Assembly (NCBI GenBank): GCA_030429955.1
Contig: JAUIGO010000030.1
Location: 1 to 35,165, forward strand
DNA: 35,165 bases
From: Bacteroidia bacterium
GTDB taxonomy: Bacteria; Bacteroidota; Bacteroidia; Flavobacteriales; Flavobacteriaceae
Direction of reading: 5' to 3'
A program made the position numbers and the translations under genes. Below the pieces are notes generated by a model. It did not search any database, was not told where the DNA came from, and saw only the letters and a list, made by a program, of their open reading frames with translations. Positions within the stretch are counted from its first letter, which is position 1. Each line of letters starts with the position of its first letter. Of the stretch, positions 7,900-15,478 are shown piece by piece.

Positions 7900-9915
7900 A
7901 TGAACCTAAAAGGTTTCTTTAATGAGTGCCATAAAAAGGAAGTGTTTAAGATGCTTTCAATTTATATCGTATCAAGTTGGGTAATTTTACAAGTTCTTGC
8001 ACTTATCACAGAACCTTTAGGACTGCCTCAAAAAAGCGTCACTTATCTTATCATTATCTTGTTAATTGGGTTTCCCATTTACATTTATTATATATGGAAA
8101 TTTAGGCTGCTGAAATACGAAATACAACAAACCGAAGACCCAACTACTCCATACAACAAAAGTGCATTTCAAAAAATGTACTTTTCTTCTTTATTTGTTA
8201 TTGGTTTACTTTCTGGTATTGCAATTACTCTGATTATCAAAAATAATTTTGGCGAAAATTTTTCATTAGAAAAAATACAAGGAAATAATAAAATTGCTGT
8301 TCTCAATTTTGAAAATACTACTGGAGACGAAAAATTAGATAATGTTGGAAATATAGCTGCAAGCTATATAAGTCATGGCATTACTGAAAAAGAAGTTGGG
8401 CAAGTAATCTCACCAAAACTAGTAAAAGACTATACAAGCATTATCAAATCTAAAGCTGGAACTACAATCGATCTTGATAATATATTAGACAATTATTTTA
8501 AACCTGGAAAAAGGATTGAAGGCGCTTTTTATAAAGAAAAAGATACTCTTCTTCTCCAAGGCTCCATAAAAAATGGTTTAGAGGAAACACTCATCTCATT
8601 TGAAACCATTAAATGTAGGCTTGATTCACCATTAGACTGTGCCGAACAACTAAAGCAAGACATCCTTGGGTATTTAAGAACTGAAGGTAATAAAGATGAA
8701 TCGGGTTATATTCAAAACAAAGACAATGAAACTGTTTCTTATTATGAAGAAACACCTCCAAATTACGAAGCTTACGAGTATTTAACAAATGCAATTGCTA
8801 ACATAGATAATGGTAAATTACATTTAGAATTATTAGATAAAGCTATTGAAGCAGATCCAAATTTCTTTGAACCAAAAATTCATAAAATAACTTACCACTA
8901 TAATCTTGGGAACTATAAAATAGCCGATTCACTCCGTTCATTAATTGATATAAATTCAAACCTAAGTAACAGACAAAAAAATATATTACTTGTTCATGAA
9001 TCAATTATTAAAGGCCGAAATAATAGAGCTTATAGAGCTCAAAGAATAGAGTATGATTTAGCGTTTAAAGACATATCCACAAATATGTCTACCATGACTC
9101 TTGCTTTACAATATGTGAATCGTCCTGAAGATATTGAGGCTATTTATAACGAAATCCAAATGGATGATATGATATTGGAAAATTGTTCGCGTTGTGGTTT
9201 CAGATATTACATGAAAGGTCTAGCAGATGTTGAATTAGGTAATTACGATAAAGTGATAAAAACCTTAGTTCCGATTACTAACATTATAGAACACAGCTAT
9301 TTAAAACGTCCTTTAATTATGGCTTATGTAAAAGCAAGCAAACTTACAGAACTTGAAAAATATTTGACAGATAACGCTCTAACAGCTTCAATAAGTGATA
9401 TAGACTATTTGAATATTTTTACTGGAATACAATTAGTCAATGCCAATAAAACTGATGAAGCTAACAAATATTTCAATAAAATTATTACTAGAAATAATAA
9501 TCCAGCTAGTAATGAGGATTTAGCTAAAGCCTATTATTATAAAGGTGATTACTTAAACGCTCAAAATATTTATGAAACCTTGTATCAAGAGAATCCTGAT
9601 AATATTGAATATGTTGTTCATCTAGCTGTAAGCTATTTCAAAAATGGAAATTTTGAAGCTGCTAAATCACAGATTGAAAAATTGGATAGCCTAAGAACAG
9701 ACTACCTATTTGGCGCTGTAGATTATGGTTGGGCTCAATATTACAACTCCATTGGAGATAAAGACAAAGCTTTGGATTTTCTATTAAAAGCCGTTGTGCA
9801 AGGTTATAATTACACTCCTTCAACGTTTCAAAACGATCCTCATTTTAAAACCATAAAAGATAGTCCTGAATTTATCGATAGAATTATGAACTATTGGAAA
9901 AACAAAACAACATGA
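7900..9915 (+). CDS. membrane TolB-like / TPR protein
   Basis: A 671-aa membrane protein. The N-terminus (FFNECHKKEVFKMLSIYIVS through GFPIYIYYIWKF) matches the two-helix membrane module that precedes TolB-like/TPR domains in many bacterial signalling proteins (helices about 18-37 and 47-66). A third helix lies at about 92-113. Residues about 130-250 resemble the TolB N-terminal-like domain (KIAVLNFENTTGDEKLDNVG, then SHGITEKE). Residues about 270-660 are tetratricopeptide-type helices, including AKAYYYKGDYLNAQNIYETL and VHLAVSYFKNGNFEAAKSQI. It is the first gene of the operon and its stop codon overlaps the next start (ATGA). A role as sensor or scaffold is inferred; no enzymatic domain is visible. 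Confidence 0.85.
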   Translation: MNLKGFFNECHKKEVFKMLSIYIVSSWVILQVLALITEPLGLPQKSVTYLIIILLIGFPIYIYYIWKFRLLKYEIQQTEDPTTPYNKSAFQKMYFSSLFVIGLLSGIAITLIIKNNFGENFSLEKIQGNNKIAVLNFENTTGDEKLDNVGNIAASYISHGITEKEVGQVISPKLVKDYTSIIKSKAGTTIDLDNILDNYFKPGKRIEGAFYKEKDTLLLQGSIKNGLEETLISFETIKCRLDSPLDCAEQLKQDILGYLRTEGNKDESGYIQNKDNETVSYYEETPPNYEAYEYLTNAIANIDNGKLHLELLDKAIEADPNFFEPKIHKITYHYNLGNYKIADSLRSLIDINSNLSNRQKNILLVHESIIKGRNNRAYRAQRIEYDLAFKDISTNMSTMTLALQYVNRPEDIEAIYNEIQMDDMILENCSRCGFRYYMKGLADVELGNYDKVIKTLVPITNIIEHSYLKRPLIMAYVKASKLTELEKYLTDNALTASISDIDYLNIFTGIQLVNANKTDEANKYFNKIITRNNNPASNEDLAKAYYYKGDYLNAQNIYETLYQENPDNIEYVVHLAVSYFKNGNFEAAKSQIEKLDSLRTDYLFGAVDYGWAQYYNSIGDKDKALDFLLKAVVQGYNYTPSTFQNDPHFKTIKDSPEFIDRIMNYWKNKTT

Positions 9916-10553
9916 TGATATTTTTACAAGAAGCAGTTGGTAAAGCTGCCACAGAACCTGACGCTTTTACTCAGATTATAGACTTATTAGAAGTCATTAT
10001 TTGGCCATTAACCGTTTTTGGTGGTTTACTTTTATTCAGAAAACATTTTAGTAAACTTATTAGTAGTCTTGGTTCAATAAAAGCAGGAACTCAAGGCTTT
10101 GAAATGAACTTTATTGAAGATAAACTCGAGAATGCCGCAAAACTAATCGGAATTGGAAGCACAGATATTATATCAAAAGATGGAGCAGGCATTATCCCAA
10201 AAGATGGTGCAGGCATTATTCCAAAAGGAGGAAGCAACATCACTCCGAAAAGTGAACAAAGTGATGTGAAAAGAAAAACTCAAGCTAATTCTCCATATCA
10301 GGAGTTAATTGAGCTGGAAGATGCAATTAATCAGAAACTAAAAAGTATTGCCCAACAAAATGGAATTTCTGTTACTGGTTCATCAAACTTTGCAATTGTT
10401 AGTGAATTAACAGATCGCAATGTTATAGATAATCATATGTCTGATAAATTGAAGTCATTAATAGAATTGAATTCAATTGGTCTAAGTTCACCTAAAATGA
10501 AGCACGAACAAATTTCCATGATGAAAAAAATGTTCAATAATATTCCCTTTTAA
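9912..10553 (+). CDS. membrane-anchored KDGAGIIP-containing protein
   Basis: Unrecognised protein of 213 aa. I chose ATG 9912, which overlaps the TGA of the upstream gene, over a TTG at 9894. One predicted membrane helix lies at about 25-42 (LLEVIIWPLTVFGGLLLF), followed by a basic stretch. Two exact KDGAGIIP units (residues 89-96 and 97-104) and one degenerate unit (KGGSNITP, 105-112) form a short linker, the same motif that makes up the divergent 88-aa protein. The C-terminal part (about 127-213) is helical, with ELIELEDAINQKLKSIAQQNGI and repeated Met near the end, and may be a small helical adaptor domain. It is coupled to the TPR gene upstream and the caspase gene 2 nt downstream, so it probably anchors or recruits the caspase protein (inference). 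Confidence 0.82.
   Translation: MMIFLQEAVGKAATEPDAFTQIIDLLEVIIWPLTVFGGLLLFRKHFSKLISSLGSIKAGTQGFEMNFIEDKLENAAKLIGIGSTDIISKDGAGIIPKDGAGIIPKGGSNITPKSEQSDVKRKTQANSPYQELIELEDAINQKLKSIAQQNGISVTGSSNFAIVSELTDRNVIDNHMSDKLKSLIELNSIGLSSPKMKHEQISMMKKMFNNIPF
10176..10247 (+). repeat. two KDGAGIIP-coding 24-bp units plus one degenerate unit
   Basis: These units are nearly identical at the DNA level to those of the array at 7533-7748, but lie in the opposite orientation about 2.4 kb away. A 23-nt block encoding KDGAGII is identical to one unit of that array. Such similarity points to duplication or gene conversion between the two loci. Confidence 0.85.
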
Positions 10554-10555
10554 CT

Positions 10556-12799
10556 ATGAGAAGTCTTAAAAATGCTTACGCATTGATAATTGGTGTAGAT
10601 AACGAACAAAAAACCGATATATTTTTAAAAGATGCTAATGCGTTTTATGATGTGCTATCTGATGAAACACTTTGTGGTTATAATAAAAAGAATATAACGC
10701 TACTATTAGACAAAGAAGCAACCACAGAAAACATTGTTGGAGCTCTAGATAATTATATAGAAAAAATGGATGAAAATTCTTCATTTCTTCTTTTTTATTC
10801 AGGTCATGGAGGTTATTATGAAGGTCGCTCCTATTTATTGCCTTATTTAGCATCTTCAGAAAATTTGGTTTTTGGAAAAGATTTACGTGAAAAATTGAGT
10901 CAGATGAAATCAAAAAGAATGTTCATTCTATTTGATTGTTGTCACTCAGGTGGTTTTTTTGATGGAAATAAGGACGAAATCATTTCGCAGGCTGTTGCAA
11001 ATCATTCGCCTATTAAAAAAGCATCAACCTTAGAAGGCATAGCTCAAGAAATTGATAATGAACAAGGTATGGTCATAATGGCTTCTTCACAAGTTGATGA
11101 ACGTTCATGGGCTAGAGGAACCTGTAGCATTTTTACAGAAAGTCTTATTGAAGCCTTTAAAGCAGAGCATTTAAAGCGTAAACATTTTCTAGTAGATGAA
11201 TATGTTAGAACCGTTGAAACTGCCAATTATGTGTTTGAGCGTACTCCAGAAAAATTTCTGGAAATGAAAAAAATTGATGTCAACCAGGTGATGAGAGAGA
11301 AAATGCAAATGCCGTATGCCAATTTGCAAATGAGCTCAGATTTTGCAATTTGTTATATCCCTGAAGAACTAAAACCAAGAATTTCCACTAAAAAATTTAC
11401 AAACACAGTACAAAATGTAGAACCTGTTGTTTCTAAAGAATCGAATATTGAGCCTTGGGAAAGATCTGAAGGCAATAACCTTTTGTTATTTGTACATGGT
11501 TTTTCTGGAGAGTCCAAAGACACCTTTGGAAAAATCCCAACAATGCTACAATCAGACTCCAACTTTGATGGTTGGGCTATGAAACCTCTTGGCTATTCTC
11601 CTGTTGTGCAACCCAAACTTGGAAAAGATATTTGGGGAGCTATTTTGGATGTCGATAAAATTGCTGTGTTTTTAAAAACCTCTATTACATACAAATTTAA
11701 AGATTATGATCGCATCGCCATTGTTGCTCATAGTTTAGGTGGATTGGTTGCCCAAAAAGCAATTTTAGAATTAGATGAAACCAATAGAAATAGAATTTCG
11801 CACCTAATTATGTTTGGTACTCCAAGTAATGGAATTTCCCCTGAAGTATTAACTAAACAATGGAACAAAAAATATAGCGAATTAAGCAGTGAAGGACAAT
11901 ACATAAAATCTTTACGTAAAGAATGGGAAAAAACCTTTGATAACAAATATCCATTTAAACTTAAAGTTGCAGCATCATCTGAAGATGAATATGTTTCTAT
12001 TGATTCATGCCATAAGCCATTTGATAAAGAATATTGCGAAATAGTAGATGGCAAACATTTACAAATAGTAAAACCTGAGGATGAAAAAGACGATGCCTAC
12101 TCTTTAATTTTAAACACTTTAACTGGAAGTAAATTTTTCAACCAATTTACCAACAAAGAAGAAATAAATTTAACTTTAGGAAAATACGATGCCGTTGTTA
12201 AAGAGTTGCTTCCCATAAAAGACGAATTAGATAAAAGAGGGTTAACACAGCTCATTTTTGCCTTAGAAGGACTTGAACGCAAAGACGAAATCTATGAGAT
12301 TTTAAACAATCATCCTATGGCGAAAAACAATACTGATTTAATGGGAATCATTGGCGGAAGGCATAAACGTGATTATTTAAAAACGTATTCTTATAAATCT
12401 AGTCAACTATCTAGTGAATATTATAACAAAGCTTTAGAAATTTCAGCTGAGAAAGAAGATTTTTCACAAATATATTATCATGCAATTAACTTAGCTTTCT
12501 TAAGTATTGTTACAGATCCTGAGGGAGGAGAGTCAATGATGCTTAAATATGCCAAACAAGCCCTAGAAGCAACTGAACAATGCAGAGATAATGTTTGGAA
12601 ATATGCGACCGTTGCTGAAGCCAGCATGTATATAGGCAATATGGAAAAAGCAAAAGAATTTTATATAAAGGCATCAGAAGATGCGCCAATTAGAGAAAAA
12701 ATATCGATGCACACTAACGCTTATGCAGGATATGTAGCGTTAACAAATAAAGAAGACGATGAATTCACTCAATTTTTAAAAGCACAATTACTAAGCTAA
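10556..12799 (+). CDS. caspase / alpha-beta hydrolase / TRAFs-binding-like fusion
   Basis: A 747-aa protein with three parts. Residues 1-270 are a caspase-like peptidase (C14): LIIGVDN at the start, catalytic His84 in FYSGHGG and Cys129 in FDCCHSGG. Residues about 300-520 are an alpha/beta hydrolase of the lipase-like kind: oxyanion motif FVHGFSG (312-318), nucleophile Ser393 in AHSLGG, and probable catalytic His501 in DGKHLQIVKP. Residues about 536-735 resemble the MAP3K TRAFs-binding domain (formerly DUF4071), with GIIGGRHKRDYL, YYNKALEI, YHAINLAFLSI and WKYATVAEASMYIGNMEKA. All key catalytic residues are present. Predicted cytoplasmic, with two possible effector activities and a helical scaffold. 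The gaps on both sides are 1-2 nt, so it belongs to the operon. It is presumably activated through its membrane partners (inference). Confidence 0.88.
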   Translation: MRSLKNAYALIIGVDNEQKTDIFLKDANAFYDVLSDETLCGYNKKNITLLLDKEATTENIVGALDNYIEKMDENSSFLLFYSGHGGYYEGRSYLLPYLASSENLVFGKDLREKLSQMKSKRMFILFDCCHSGGFFDGNKDEIISQAVANHSPIKKASTLEGIAQEIDNEQGMVIMASSQVDERSWARGTCSIFTESLIEAFKAEHLKRKHFLVDEYVRTVETANYVFERTPEKFLEMKKIDVNQVMREKMQMPYANLQMSSDFAICYIPEELKPRISTKKFTNTVQNVEPVVSKESNIEPWERSEGNNLLLFVHGFSGESKDTFGKIPTMLQSDSNFDGWAMKPLGYSPVVQPKLGKDIWGAILDVDKIAVFLKTSITYKFKDYDRIAIVAHSLGGLVAQKAILELDETNRNRISHLIMFGTPSNGISPEVLTKQWNKKYSELSSEGQYIKSLRKEWEKTFDNKYPFKLKVAASSEDEYVSIDSCHKPFDKEYCEIVDGKHLQIVKPEDEKDDAYSLILNTLTGSKFFNQFTNKEEINLTLGKYDAVVKELLPIKDELDKRGLTQLIFALEGLERKDEIYEILNNHPMAKNNTDLMGIIGGRHKRDYLKTYSYKSSQLSSEYYNKALEISAEKEDFSQIYYHAINLAFLSIVTDPEGGESMMLKYAKQALEATEQCRDNVWKYATVAEASMYIGNMEKAKEFYIKASEDAPIREKISMHTNAYAGYVALTNKEDDEFTQFLKAQLLS

Positions 12800-12800
12800 T

Positions 12801-13025
12801 ATGCTAACTTTTAAACAAGATAATATACCTGATTTAGCATTTAAAAAAGCCATTAAAAAACCCATTCCAATCAAATGTATCCAGATTGATGAACCTTTTA
12901 TGGTTGAAACTATAGAAGGCACTATGAAAGGCAAAAAAGGGGATTGGTTAATGGTTGGAGTTAATGGAGAAATGTATCCTTGCGACCAAGGTATATTTGA
13001 TAAAACATACAATCTATTAAAATAA
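12801..13025 (+). CDS. small PGDYG-like protein
   Basis: A 74-aa soluble protein starting one base after the stop of the caspase gene. The pattern KKPIPIKCIQIDEPFMVET, then KGKKGDWLMVGVNGEMYPCD and IFDKTYNLL, resembles the small PGDYG-type domain seen in phage and bacterial proteins, where a GDW/GDY loop and a C-terminal F..TY follow a short beta sheet. The assignment rests on pattern memory only. Its place within the operon suggests a helper or regulator; function unknown. Confidence 0.75.
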   Translation: MLTFKQDNIPDLAFKKAIKKPIPIKCIQIDEPFMVETIEGTMKGKKGDWLMVGVNGEMYPCDQGIFDKTYNLLK

Positions 13026-13077
13026 TCACTATATTAACATTCCCTTAATTAATCCTAACAAACTAAAAACATATATC

Positions 13078-13950
13078 ATGAGTGCAGAAACTATTTTCGT
13101 TAGTTACTCAAGTAAAGATAGACCCTTCGCTTTAGGTCTAGTCAAAGAATTGCAAGAATTAGGTGCCAATGTATGGATAGATCAATTAGGTATTGGTCTA
13201 GGAGAAGATTGGGACGATGCAATAGAGCAAGCCTTGGAAAAATCTGAAACTTTTATGATTATTCTATCGCCAACTTCAGTAGAGTCTAGAAATGTTAAAG
13301 ACGAGGTAAACATTGCTATTAATTCCAAAAAGAAGTTAGTACCAATTCTCATTAAAGAATGCGAATTACCAATGCGCTTACAACGAAGGCAATATGCAGA
13401 TCTTGCGCATAACCCTGATAAAGCGATTAATGACATATTAACGTTTTTAGGCTTACAAGAAAAGGCATCTGCGAGCTTAAGAAAAGTATTATCGCTCATT
13501 GGAGTTTCTGAAGCGCCCCAAAAATTCGTTCAAGTTGTAAAAGAAGAGGATTCAGACAAAGAGATTGAAAAAGAAGTTGATGTCGAAGATTTATTGGTAT
13601 CAGACGCCGAAATTGATAGAGCAATTAATATGCATAAAAAAGGCATTAAAAAAAACTGGCAGATGACTGTTATTACTGCGATAGTAAGCGTTATTCTTGC
13701 TGTTCTGGTATATAAATTTAAAGATTCAGACTTTATAACTTTAGACCCTGTTTATGCTATAATTGGTTGCTTATCTATTAATTTATTGTCTATTCGCCTT
13801 TACGGATCTATGCGAAAAAGACTTCGTAACATTGATCTTATTGAGCTTTTAAAGCTAAAGCGTGAGCGATTGACACGTATCGTAAATAAACTTTCAAATA
13901 AAGAAATTGACGATTTTAACAACGAATTCTACAACTATATTACCTTATAA
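13078..13950 (+). CDS. TIR domain protein with two membrane helices
   Basis: A 290-aa protein. Residues 3-125 form a TIR domain: IFVSYSSKDRPFALGL (box 1), WIDQLGIGLGEDWDDAIEQAL, then FMIILSPTSVESRNVKDEV, with Glu76 at the place of the catalytic glutamate of NAD-cleaving TIRs. A charged linker (about 150-190) leads to two hydrophobic helices (about 197-212 and 225-242), followed by a basic amphipathic helix (MRKRLRNIDLIELLKLKRERL). Bacterial TIR domains often act in defence as NADases, and membrane pairs can serve as anchor or pore. Whether this TIR is catalytic cannot be told from sequence. It lies 52 nt after the preceding gene, in the same direction. Confidence 0.9.
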   Translation: MSAETIFVSYSSKDRPFALGLVKELQELGANVWIDQLGIGLGEDWDDAIEQALEKSETFMIILSPTSVESRNVKDEVNIAINSKKKLVPILIKECELPMRLQRRQYADLAHNPDKAINDILTFLGLQEKASASLRKVLSLIGVSEAPQKFVQVVKEEDSDKEIEKEVDVEDLLVSDAEIDRAINMHKKGIKKNWQMTVITAIVSVILAVLVYKFKDSDFITLDPVYAIIGCLSINLLSIRLYGSMRKRLRNIDLIELLKLKRERLTRIVNKLSNKEIDDFNNEFYNYITL

Positions 13951-13961
13951 AAAAACTAATT

Positions 13962-14663
13962 ATGAAACGTATTGATGACAAAATAAAGGAAATAGAAAAA
14001 AAAGACCGTATGAATAGAGGTCTTTTTTACGGTATTATAGTTCTAATAATTGGCTTTTTAGCTTATGCAAGCACTACCCAAAAAAAACTTGGTGAACAAG
14101 CTGAACAAATTTTAAAGCAACGTGATAGCTTGCTAATTTCTAATACAGCATTAACTAAAACAAAAGATAGTTTATTGAATACCAGAAAGAGTTTGCAGAT
14201 GAGTATGACTGAAAGTGAATTCTGGAATGAAACCCTAAAAATTTATCAAGAAACTGGTAAAGTTTCTCCTTTCTTTGATTACATAACTTATGGTGCTGAT
14301 ATTGCTCGTAAGTCAGAAAATATTGAAGAGGCATTAAATAAAATTGCAACAGAAGGCTCCAAGGGATTTGTTTACATTGGGCATAAAATAGATGACAATA
14401 AAATGTCTGATGACAAGATTGTAAAAGTTATTTATCGATCTGATGGAACTGATTTTAATTTTGACTCTAAGCCAAAACCAGGTGATATTATTCAACTAAC
14501 AATTAATTCACGTTTATTATATTCATCAGCAACCAGAGCAACCCAAAACCCAAAACCTTCTTTTAGTGGCTCATGGCAAATCGGTTTACCTGCTTATGTT
14601 GTTGATGTCATTGATCAACCAGGAGAGGTAGTGGTTTTAGAAATAGCTTATTTTAAATTATAG
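13962..14663 (+). CDS. membrane-anchored coiled-coil protein, last gene of the operon
   Basis: Unrecognised protein of 233 aa. A short charged N-terminus precedes one membrane helix (about 20-38, LFYGIIVLIIGFLAYAS). A likely coiled coil follows at about 40-85 (for example QAEQILKQRDSLLISNTALT). The C-terminal half (about 125-233) is predicted rich in beta strands (KGFVYIGHKI, PGDIIQLTINSRLL, YVVDVIDQPGEVVVLEIAYF). The start lies 11 nt after the TIR gene. The topology (short N-terminus, one helix, large domain) resembles a periplasmic sensor anchored in the inner membrane, which would make it a candidate trigger-sensing part (inference). Confidence 0.8.
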   Translation: MKRIDDKIKEIEKKDRMNRGLFYGIIVLIIGFLAYASTTQKKLGEQAEQILKQRDSLLISNTALTKTKDSLLNTRKSLQMSMTESEFWNETLKIYQETGKVSPFFDYITYGADIARKSENIEEALNKIATEGSKGFVYIGHKIDDNKMSDDKIVKVIYRSDGTDFNFDSKPKPGDIIQLTINSRLLYSSATRATQNPKPSFSGSWQIGLPAYVVDVIDQPGEVVVLEIAYFKL

Positions 14664-14703
14664 CTCTTTGGTTTAGTTAATACTTTTCCATAGTAAATCA
14701 AAT

Positions 14704-15478
14704 ATGGACTATTTCATTATTTGTATTGTAGCTTTTTTTAACCTCTATTCTAACGTTCTTTTCAGGATTCGGATTAGGCACTATTTTAATGCCAGTTTTC
14801 GCCTTGTTTTTTCCAATAGAACTAGCGATTGCTTTAACTGGAGTGGTTCATTTTTTTAATAATATTTTCAAACTTTTTTTGGTTGGAAATAAAGCTAACA
14901 AAAGTGTGCTTATCAGATTCGGAATTCCAGCGATAATTGCAGCTTTCTTAGGTGCTTGGTTACTTTTAAACATTACAGATTTACCATCCCTTTATACCTA
15001 TCAAATTGGTGCTAAATCATTTGAAATAACTCCTGTAAAGTTGATTATTTCTGTGCTATTAATTGCCTTTTCAGTCATTGAATTATCACCCTTTTTTGAC
15101 AAGCTTCAATTCAATAAAAAACAATTGCCTTTTGGTGGATTGTTAAGTGGTTTTTTTGGAGGACTTTCAGGACATCAAGGTGCTTTGAGAACTGCCTTTT
15201 TAATCAAAGCTGGACTTACCAAGGAAGCCTTTATTGGTACTGCAGTAGTGATTTCATGTTTGGTAGATTTTACAAGAATATCCATGTATTCCACTAGAAT
15301 GTTAGAATCTGGTTTATACGAAAATATTCCGCTTATTATAAGCGCTACTTTAGCAGCCATATTTGGAGCCTTTTTTGGTCACAAATTACTAAAAAAAGTA
15401 ACTTTGAAATTTATTCAAAAGTTTGTTGCTGTTTTCCTAATCTTGGTGTCAATTGCATTAGGAATTGGTCTCATTTAA
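14704..15478 (+). CDS. TauE/SafE-type permease, frameshifted near the start
   Basis: Membrane permease of the TauE/SafE family, proposed to export sulfite or organosulfonates. The frame from ATG 14789 gives 229 aa with about seven helices and the family GLLSGFFGGLSGHQGALR region, but it lacks the usual first helix. That helix is encoded just upstream: ATG 14704 gives MDYFIICIVAF, and after a run of seven T (14733-14739) the other frame continues LTSILTFFSGFGLGTILMPV. Six T residues would join them exactly; an in-frame TAG at 14729-14731 blocks extension of the downstream frame. It is therefore a disrupted gene, a phase-variable gene or an assembly error. Its 3' end overlaps the convergent gene by 4 bp. 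Confidence 0.82.

Noticed and set aside
9894-9911. TTG start for the KDGAGIIP-bearing membrane protein
   Set aside because: ATG 9912 overlaps the upstream stop codon in the usual coupled form and needs no rare start.
7527-14663. A mobile genomic island carrying the caspase/TIR locus
   Set aside because: No integrase, transposase, tRNA or attachment repeats were found at either edge, and base composition does not look clearly different by eye.
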